From Blastocystis hominis (taxonomy: Eukaryota; Sar; Bigyra; Opalinata; Blastocystidae): DNA of 64,000 nucleotides. How positions within the stretch are numbered: position 1 is the stretch's first letter; every line of letters begins with the position of its first letter. A program made the position numbers and the translations under genes. Under the pieces are notes generated by a model. The model was not told the origin of the DNA. It made no database searches and was given only the letters and a program-made list of their open reading frames with translations. Of the stretch, positions 52,499 through 61,303 are shown in pieces. The stretch covers positions 319,526 through 383,525 of the forward strand of contig NW_013171827.1 of NCBI RefSeq assembly GCF_000151665.1, in the 5' to 3' direction.

Positions 52499-54329
52499 CT
52501 ATTGACTTGGGTCATAACAACTGATCAAGCGCCGTGACAAGCTGCCGGGATTCTCCATCGCGATCTTCCTTCCATCACAGAGACAGTAGCCCTCCAGATA
52601 CGAAGGGATCTTTTCATCACATCGGCGAGGTCGTGTGTCTTCCTTTCGAAGGGAGTTTGTCACGAAAAACCCTTCGCAGTGGACAGGATGGCCTGCAATG
52701 GGAAGACCTTCTCCCTTCAAACGGACAGAGCTCGGATAGGCAGCTGTGGGCTGGTAAGGAACCTCAAGTTTGTGTCCGATCGGCGTTTCTATGAGAAACG
52801 ACTGCGCACGACTCCATTCTTGCAGGGTCAACATGTGATGATAGTGAAGATCGCCATCCACAATCGAAAACCCTCTGGGTAGGACATAGCGTAGCGTGAA
52901 CACGACGTCGCCATGCGAATGGCCTTCTCCCGAGAATCGAATCAGAGACCTATCGGGCGTGCCTTCCTTGATCAGCTTCGATTGCATCACCACTTCGTGG
53001 AGAACATGCGTATTCTATCGATCAACCGAGGCCGTATAAAAAAGAGAACATTGCAGTATGGGCACGAAAAAGAGCTTCTTTTGGAGACACGACCGACTCC
53101 ATGACAGAGAGGACACTCAAACTCCATGGTCACGCCTCGATGCGCCACACGCTCCGTTCCCTTCCCGTTACAGCGACGACACGGCAGGCCATTGCGATTG
53201 AGCTCCGCCTTGCAATACGGACAGTCGATATCGCGCGACCACGCTACGGTCAAAATCGAAAACTGGGACAACTGAATGTCTGGTTGAGATCTCGGTACAT
53301 CGATTCCACACTGATTCCCATCGTAAAACGCTCGTCGCGGGCTTGCTTCGCTTCAGAACGCAGCGGCCAGCGGAAGTCGATGGAGGCTCCTTTCGATCGG
53401 AGGGAATAGGAAAGCGCCTGCGCCAAGGGCTGAGGCTCCTCTGGATGGCTCCACGCCGCCAAATGTACCATAGCAATCGGTGATTGGAAAATGGAGCGAG
53501 TCCGCTGACTGTAAAGATCGCTGGAACAGCAGCTTATGATTGCGGCCGTACACGCGAAAACTGAAGGGAACGCAGACTCCAGAGATCTAGAAGGGGAATG
53601 GGAGAGCGATAGACAGTACGGTGTAGGATCCAATCGGATGGATTTCGCTAAGCAATGCCTCCGTTCCAACATCCGACACCCACATCACCTGCACAGATTC
53701 TTTCATACGATTCTGCAGTGTGACACTCCCAGAACATCCCTTAGCAGAGTTGGAGCGGAGAGAAGAATCAAAGAGAGGACAATCCGAACGAGGAAGGGAA
53801 GCACAAAGCTTCTGACAAGTGAAAGGAGGGTGACGGCAATCCGAAAAAGCTGTGCGTCTCCCGTTTTCGCACAAGCAATATCCCGGCAATGACGATGGGA
53901 CCACAGCTTCACAGGGAAGATCATGCGTTTCATCCCGTTTGGAATAGGGTGAGCATCCTTCTGTTGCTCTCCAGCCAACACATTCTAAAAGTAGGAAAGC
54001 GGTAAAAACGCTCCATACTCCGACATTCCTGGAAACAGGTCGTAGGAGGATGATTAATCTTTAATAAGGATGACCGCCAGTTTTCTCCGCAAAAACAATA
54101 ACCAGAAATGTGAGAATCGATAATGGTTTGGCAATCCTGCAATTTGAACGAAAATAGTATTTCTACAGCTGTAACATGGTACTCTACCGTTTGGGAACCA
54201 TTATACAATGCACTTGCCCTGAAGAACAGACAACTACCTAAATGACGTGCTACAAGTAATAGACAATAGAGAATGCGTTCCTGAACAAAAAGGATAGAGT
54301 AAAAGCAACACAAGAATAATAAAAGACAT
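52499..54329 (-). CDS. Secreted/ER DnaJ-type protein with GYC-x-C cysteine modules
   Basis: An unusual mix. The ATG at 54329 gives a clear signal peptide (MSFIILVLLLLYPFCSG). Next come cysteine modules with the pattern GC(S)P...C...SGYCxCxxG...C..PPxTC...C: at least SGYCFCGENW...PPTTCFQEC, then PGYCLCENGRR...PPFTCQKLC, and a third at the C-terminus (EGYCLCDGRK). Between them lie a DnaJ-like zinc region (CPYCKAEL, CRRCNGKG, CPLCHGVG, CPYC) and a DnaJ C-terminal domain (IKEGTPDRSLIRFSGEGHSHGDVVFTL, VRLKGEGLP). I see no J domain (no HPD). Introns include 46 and 34 nt; some joins in the middle are not resolved, and two genes cannot be excluded. Confidence 0.55.
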
Positions 54330-54729
54330 GGAATGAATTAAATATTGGAATATAATTTGAAAAGGAAATAGCACAAGAATTAATGTATTTGAATTAAAAT
54401 GAGGAGAATCGATAGGAAAGTAAAGTAATTTTAATCAGATATATGGAGAAAGTAAATAATAACAAAACAGATTTGTTAGAATAATAGAAATTGTAAATAG
54501 CAAATAATAGAATTGAATTAATAAATGTGAGATTTGTTTTCACATTAATTCTTTTCAATAAATATCAATAATTTGTAATATTCTTAATTCTTGCATTCAC
54601 ATTTGTAATATTAGGTATTGTTTGTGAACTTAATGATATTAATCGAGTAATTTATAGAACAAAGAGCTCAACAACCTCACTTCTGCCTACATGATTCACA
54701 CAGATATTGCTTGCTCTTTCTGAGCAGAT
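54330..54729. other. AT-rich gap
   Basis: About 400 bp of very AT-rich sequence between the starts/ends of two minus-strand genes. No gene or RNA recognised. Confidence 0.5.
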
Positions 54730-56220
54730 CTAATCAATCACGTTCAACGAACACTCCGTACCAGATACATTCTCATTCTTTGACAGAACACAAGAAATAT
54801 GAAACGATAAGTCGCATTTACTACATGTGATCTACTCCATCATTCACTCGAAGAGCGTCCTACCATGAATCCATAAGCAGGTTCGTGACAAGCAGCACAC
54901 TTTTCCACTTTCGAATCATCGGAATGGGTCTTTTCTTGCTTCTTTACAGGTGGATAGGATTCTCCAGTCTTATGAGTGGCTTCAGAATGACTAGATCTCT
55001 TGGCTACGGGCGAATCCAACTGAAGAAGCACGGGAGGGGTTCTCTTTTTCTACAGACACCATCGAATGAATTGCATAATCAGTACCAGTAGCGCAAGCTC
55101 TTCTTCCAAAAGTCGAATCCGAGTCTCCAGGTTCGCTTTCACCGTCGCTACGGCTTCCTACATTTTGAAAACGTCCCATCGAGGGCTACAGAAAAGAGAG
55201 CAGCAGCTTCAGCGTGTTGATCTTCTCCTTCTTTTTGCTCTTTTTCCATTCCTGCCTTCGCTTCTTTGCTCGAAGCCTGCTCGATCGTTTCGGTTTGCTG
55301 CTGAATGATTTTCTCCAGAGCCTGAATCTGCTTCTCGTAACAGTCCAATCGCTCGGATAGTTTGGGAGCCTCGTCTTCTTCGATCGGCTTCTCCTGTAGT
55401 GGAGAAGGAATCGCCGGTGCCATGGGCTCTTTGGACGGAGCTTCTTCCCTTGGAAGGGGAGAAGCAGAACAAGTCTGCAGTTGCACAATGCGGGAAATGG
55501 CCTCGACGAGCAGCTGAAACAACCACTGCGTGTTCTGCTTGTACAGACCAAGCAACTCCGATTGCTGCTTCGACTGGTTCTCCTTTGAATGACCGTGAAC
55601 GTGCAGTCGTACCACTTGCTCACAGGCGGAGTGCACTTCCAGCAAGCGCCGCTGGATTTTTTGGAGTTTGCTATCGACGTAAGAAAACTGCTGAGAATTC
55701 TTCGATTCCGATGCTTCTGCAGGAAGCACAGGCTTGGAGAGAGCGATTGCTTCTTGGAGAGAAGCTACAGTTAATGCGGAGGGAATATGGGAACCTATTT
55801 CACTTGTCTTCGTTTCACACAAGTGTTGGAGGGCTGTTAATTCTTGAGATTTGTATACTACGTATTACCAAAGGTTTCACTCTTTAATACAGATTTCGTT
55901 TTGGGCATCACATAGCTCTTGTTGATGAATGGAACTCATTCGATTCATTTCTCTCTCCATTTCAATGCACTGCTTTGTTGAAGAATCACACCTACTTATT
56001 CAAAAAAGAAAAGCGATACTTTTGTTTTAAATCCTCTAACTCCTCAGAAAATGATTGCTTTACGGCAGTAATGTCATTTCTTAAACTGGCATTTTCTTTC
56101 TGCAACTCCGAGATGTACAGAACAAGTTCCTTCACTTTCCTATAATCTCACGATCAAATGAATGGATTACTTCTCTGCTGTCATTAGAAGGACCATACTG
56201 CTTTCTTCTGATTCGCTCAT
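54730..56220 (-). CDS. Coiled-coil protein with C-terminal C1/PHD-like zinc finger
   Basis: Not a family I can name. Introns of 31, 28, 38, 32, 36 and 32 nt. The first third is helical and acidic (MSESEESSMVLLMTAEKKVKEL, then SELQKENASLRND). The middle has Gln/Glu-rich helices (SKLQKIQRRLLEVHSACEQVV, YEKQIQALEKIIQQQTETIEQ). After a basic linker (KKRTPPVLLQLDS) comes a zinc-finger-like end: KCAACHEPAYGFMITCSKCDLSFHISC. Its spacing (C-x2-C/H..C-x2-C..H-x2-C) is near C1/DC1 or PHD fingers. Stop TAG at 54730-54732. Perhaps a cytoskeletal or signalling scaffold; function unknown. Confidence 0.65.
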
Positions 56221-57180
56221 ATCGACAACTAGCCATTTTCGGAAATGGAGGGAAAATGAACTACCATACGTTGTCTGATTCTTGAGAAACGTCTGTTATG
56301 GACAGAATTCTTAAACAACCAAACAAAAGCTGATTTGGAAGAATGGATAGTATTGGTCATTTTTGCATAAGAGCTAACTTATGTTTTGTTACGCATTTTG
56401 ATTTGTTTAGTATTTGAAAGACAGGATACGGGAGTCATAATGATATTGGGACTAATGGGTAAACACAACCGGTATGGTTGTCGTAAAATATGACTTCATT
56501 AACGTACGAGCGATTTCCTCACTTCCAATTAATTGCAATCATTAATATGATACAGGTTATTACTCTGTATTGAAAATGGCCATTTTGAATGATTCTAAAG
56601 GTGAGTGTTTTACTGTAGATAGTATGAGGTACGAAGATTAATTTTATTGTATGTAATGAATGAATTTGGGAGGCAAACATCTCTATGGATGTCTATAGAT
56701 GACTTTCTCCAATTCAAACATATACATATAACTCAAAAAAAGTGCAAGCAATAGTGATATCCGTTTATCAATCACGCACTACTAATGCAGCCATAATATA
56801 TCAGCATAATCATATAAGGTTGAGCAAAAAACAGAATTGTGATTAAAATTACATAGTGAAAAGTGTGCGATACTATTCTCTCTCCCCATACCGCAGAATC
56901 AACGGAATAGCATTTCTAAATCACTTGTTTGCTATAATAAACAATTATATCCTAACAAAACCTAATTATGATTATTTATTTGTTAGATAATTATTATGTT
57001 TTAATGTATTGTTTACTGATTATGTCTATTTTGTTTTTGATAATAGTATTATGATGGTACATTCCTTATCCAGAATAAACAAGTGAATTTGGATAAAGAG
57101 ATGCAACTAGAAGGTTGACTTTTATATATACTGAGTAATAGAGAATGTATAGTATTGCAATTCAATAATGGAGTATTCAT
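56221..57180. other. AT-rich gap before the MORN/LRR gene
   Basis: About 960 bp, AT-rich, with no coding frame or RNA I can support. Confidence 0.45.
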
Positions 57181-57220
57181 GAATCAAGGATTTATGGTCA
57201 ATGAGCAGAAAGTGTTTTAA

Positions 57221-58469
57221 GTGATTGGAAATCATCAAATTGGTGCTATTTCATATAATGAAAAACAATCCATAGAAGTAGTAGTAGAAGGAATCGTGGA
57301 TTTGGATCATGGAAGTCGATTTGAAGGCTTGGTATTGACAGAAAACAAGTTTGGAAATCCATATGGATATGGTGAAATGTATGATGATGATGGATTACTG
57401 ATGTACCAGGGCATAATGATCAATTGGAAACGATTTGGATATGGAACGAGTTATCATAATAATTGTTTGATTGAATATGAAGGATATTGGTGTGATGATA
57501 ATCGATTTGGAAGAGGAAAAGTGTATGATCGATATGGTAAATTAGTGAAAGAATGTAAATGGTGCAATGGTATAGAAAGTGATACTGACGTCGTATATGA
57601 AGGAAATGGAAGCAAACCACTGAAAATCGGAATGAAACATTTGAAACTGAGTGACAATTGTGTATTGGTTGATTGGAATGTTTCATTGTTGTATAATTTG
57701 GAATCAATCGAAATCGGTGATTATTGTTTTGGATCAGTGCAAACATTCCAAATCGATGGATTGAATCGATTGAAAACGATCAAAATCGGAAACAATTCAT
57801 TTACTCAGAAAAAGAATGATTGTGGAATTGATAAATCGAAATCATTCCACATATTGAATTGTGAATCATTGGAATCCATTCAAATTGGTGAATATAGTTT
57901 CAGTGATTTTGGAGGCGACTTTGAATTGAAGAATCTACCACAATTACAATCCATTCAAATTGGGACAATTGGAAGTAGGTCAGACAATTTCTGTTACAGT
58001 TCATTTGTGATTCGAGGTATTGATATGATATTGAATATTTGAATGATGCATAGATCTTCCAAATCTACAATCCATTACATTAGGTAATTGGGCATTTGGT
58101 AATTCCTTATCAACAATAATTGAAAGTATTGAAGGGTTGAAATAGAATGATTGATATAGATCTTCCATCATTACAATCCATTCAACTCGGTCAATGTGCA
58201 CTTAAAGGAAGAAATGATGATGATTCTTGTTCCTTGATAATGCGAAGTAATAATGAATTGATTGGTTATGATTTGTTTTGTAGATCTTCCAAATCTAACA
58301 TCAATAACTTCTGAAGGAATTAGTTTCCTTAATCCTCGTGAAGTGACATTGGCAAGTATTTCTGAATATTGAATATTGATAGTATTTAGATATTCCAAAT
58401 CTTCGAAATGTCAACCTACCTGGTTCATTCGAGAAAGTTCGATCGAAATCAATTTGGAGTATAGTTTGA
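57221..58469 (+). CDS. MORN-repeat plus leucine-rich-repeat protein, 5' end doubtful
   Basis: The first part has MORN-type units (YGYGEMYDDDGLLMYQG, FGYGTSYHNNCLIEYEGYW, FGRGKVYDRYGKLVKEC). It is followed by leucine-rich repeats of the BspA-like kind (LESIEIGDYCFGS, LKTIKIGNNSFTQ, LESIQIGEYSFSD, LQSIQIGTIGS). From 58010 on, each further repeat (LPNLQSITLGNWAFG, LPSLQSIQLGQCAL, LPNLTSITSEG, IPNLRNVNLPGSF) is its own exon, and the introns all end in TAG just before ATCTTCC or ATATTCC. Repeat and intron were thus copied together. There is no ATG at the head: the frame is closed by a TAA at 57218-57220 just before 57221, though an in-frame ATG lies further upstream (57181-57197). It may be a pseudogene or have an unseen first exon. 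Confidence 0.6.
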
Positions 58470-58542
58470 TTGATTTGATTTGATTTGTTCAGTGATTCGT
58501 CATTGTTTAGGAACATTTCCATTGATTGATTGATTGATTGAT

Positions 58543-58550
58543 TGTTTGTT
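58543..58550 (+). terminator. TGTTTGTT 3'-end motif of the MORN/LRR gene
   Basis: Exact octamer after a (TTGA)n run, 74 nt past the TGA. Confidence 0.65.
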
Positions 58551-58987
58551 TTAAACCGATTCTTGATCACAATTCATGATTCTATAATTATCAAAATATC
58601 AATCCTGCCTGATTATTATGATGTTCTTCTTTACCATTTGAACAATGATACTGAATTACTATTAAGTGTTTTTGAATAGAGGATTTTTCGGGAAACTAGA
58701 CTGGCAATTTCGGCCAAAGTTAGCCTCAAACCCTTTTCAACTGACTGCAAGCGTTGATCACGCAATATGACCACGGACATCTTGTTTTTTGCCTTTCTTA
58801 AAAATAAGGCGAGAAATGTTAACATTAGTTTATTTTCCTCAACTTCGCTGTGTATGATAAAGTGAAGCAAGCTATGAACGGTAAATTTCCAATTCCCCGA
58901 CAGTACTCCATGCTCATCCAAGACTCACCTAGTAATGGAACGTTCTCGTGGTTCAGCTCGTACAAGTACAAGAATCCTTACACACTT

Positions 58988-60041
58988 CTATGACTGTCCT
59001 GTTCAGACTCAATCCAGTTATATTCAACAATGTGGATTCTACGAATGTGGTCACCAACTCGAATGACGAAGAGATAACGATTCCTCCTGGATACTACACG
59101 ATCCCTGAAATCATTGCCATCCTCAACACCATGACTGATACTACATTCTCGATATCTACGAAGGCTTCGAGTTATGGGTGTATTTATATCCAATCTACAC
59201 ACACCATCGATTTCACCAATGCTCTAGATATTCGAGAAATCCTCGGTTTAGAAGGGCGAATGGTTATTCTATCCACTTCGTTCTATGGATCGAACGTGAT
59301 TGATATCACGCGAAATCGCCAAGTGATCCAAGTGTACTCGACAATCGTGCGTTCCTCCGATCTGAAGATTGCCAACCAGAACAACAATCTGCTCACCACA
59401 ATGATCATTGACGATCCCGAGGTTAATTACCTCCGCACCGTGGAAGACATCTGCATTCCGATGATAACCCGATTCGACCGATTGATGTTCCTGTTCCGCG
59501 ATATGGATGGTAATATCATGCGATTGAACGGCGAATTCGAACTCCAGTTGACGATCGAAGATGTGTTTGATCAAGTGTCATCCTCAATTCTACCGATGAA
59601 CCAGTTGAGTATGATGGAAGTGTTCGTCAATACTACGAAGAAGGAAGTGAAGCTGGACAATCCTCTATCATTCGATCAGTGATACATCTCGTCTGTGTCA
59701 CTCTATACCGATTTCGTGTTGCACAACGTACCGACTTATCAAGAGATATAAATCGATGCAGGGAACACACCACAAAAAGTGTTAATATACAGAGGAGCCT
59801 ACGACATCACGAATGGCATGAGTATGATCCGAGTGTACAGTAGTATCAATGCTCAAACATTCGGTCTGAAGAGTCTGCTGATCGATAACCTGATTCATGT
59901 ATCGATGGGACTGAACAACATGATCACCTGGAATAACCTATCGATCGATGTGATTGAACAATCGAACCTAGATTCCATTGATTGGGTACTGACAGACGCG
60001 AATGACAATCCGATCTCCTTGAATTCGAATGTGTACATCTA
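58988..60041 (+). pseudogene. Broken capsid-like viral gene (endogenous viral relic)
   Basis: A 231-codon open stretch (to 59682) continues, in the same frame, past a TGA and a TAA to 60041, so it is an inactivated copy. A further coding-like stretch just upstream is in a different frame, suggesting a frameshift too. No small introns are needed, unlike every host gene here. The pattern of an extended beta-rich protein with an EEITIPPGYYTIPEIIAIL segment near the start (the IPxGxY, then a helix reading) is like minor capsid/penton-type proteins of Polinton-like viruses, virophages and related large DNA viruses. The family is inferred from this motif and the beta-rich look only. No integrase, polymerase or terminal repeats were found in the flanks. 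Confidence 0.4.
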
Positions 60042-61290
60042 ATTCACGATATCTTGGAAGTACAACTTCAGTAAGGTATTCAAGAAGATAGATAGATAGA
60101 TAGATATCAATGTCTATCTTCTATATATATACATATATATATCTGAAAAGTAATAGTTTGATTGTTGCCTCCAACAAATAATCAGCCAGATATGTGTCAC
60201 AGCTTGATATTGGACAACTACTCATTCCCATAGAGTCCATTCTTATGGATTTCAGCTTTATCATCAACAATACTGATATCGCTATTAGTGAGTAATTCTA
60301 TTCATCCTAATGAGTTGGGAACCAAAGCATTTCACTTTCATCAACCAACTCAAACAGCAAGTATTATGTATACTATTGTTATTCATGCTCGTAATAGAAC
60401 AACATTGTGAATCACTTTGTATCCCTATTGAAGTGTACAATTCGATCCTTCCTTTAAATAGGAGATATTCTGCATTATTTGGCAGGTGGGGGATACTATA
60501 TGGGTTAGAATAAGGGATAGTATTCTCTGGCAATATAACAAACTCTGATAGGTTCAGAGTGCATCAAAACGACAAAAACTGGACACCAACTATCCAAAAA
60601 CCTAGAAACAGTGGAATATGAATATATCTCTATTTGTTCGTATAAAATATATTATGTATTCTACCTTATTTTGCTCAGTTCTTCAACGACACACCCACCT
60701 TTCTCACAAACTCTATTATTCGATTCTATTATACACATTTCACATATTATTACTATAAATGATAACCCAAAAACTGTTTATCGCTAGCTTTTCCATTTTC
60801 ATTCCTATCATCATCTTCTACATACTCTATTTCTTTCTATCCCATCTAGATAAAATTCCAAATGAATAGAACGAAAAACAAAACACTTCCACTGGAAACA
60901 ACACTCTTCGATCTATTCATTCCACAATATCCCATTTCCACTCATCTCCTTCCACTTCACAGTAAAAACAACTCCCTCCCTATTCGAAATCTATTCTTCC
61001 ACTCATACCCAATTTCAACACTATTTTCACAATTGCACAATTCCTGTGTATTTTTGAAATCATTTGTTTTACAATAAAAGCTATTAGATTCGTCTTACTG
61101 GGTTTGAATGTATTCAAAATTTGGAATTGGACTTGTATGTCCTGTCTTTTGTTTTGTTTTCGGACTTCTATGTGTTTTTGTGTGTTGTGTTGTGGGAGTG
61201 TAAGTATTGTAGCTGGGATGGGTTCTGTCGTCAAGTTGGTGTGTTTGAAGAAGCTAGTGTAGTGTGCGCTATCGTTACTTTGACTAAACT
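60042..61290. other. AT-rich sequence with decayed frames after the viral relic
   Basis: Begins with a (GATA)n run at about 60090-60110. A coding-like stretch at 60300-60530 broken by several stops may be a further part of the viral relic. The rest is AT-rich with no gene I can support. Confidence 0.4.
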
Positions 61291-61303
61291 GTGTGTGTGA
61301 AAT

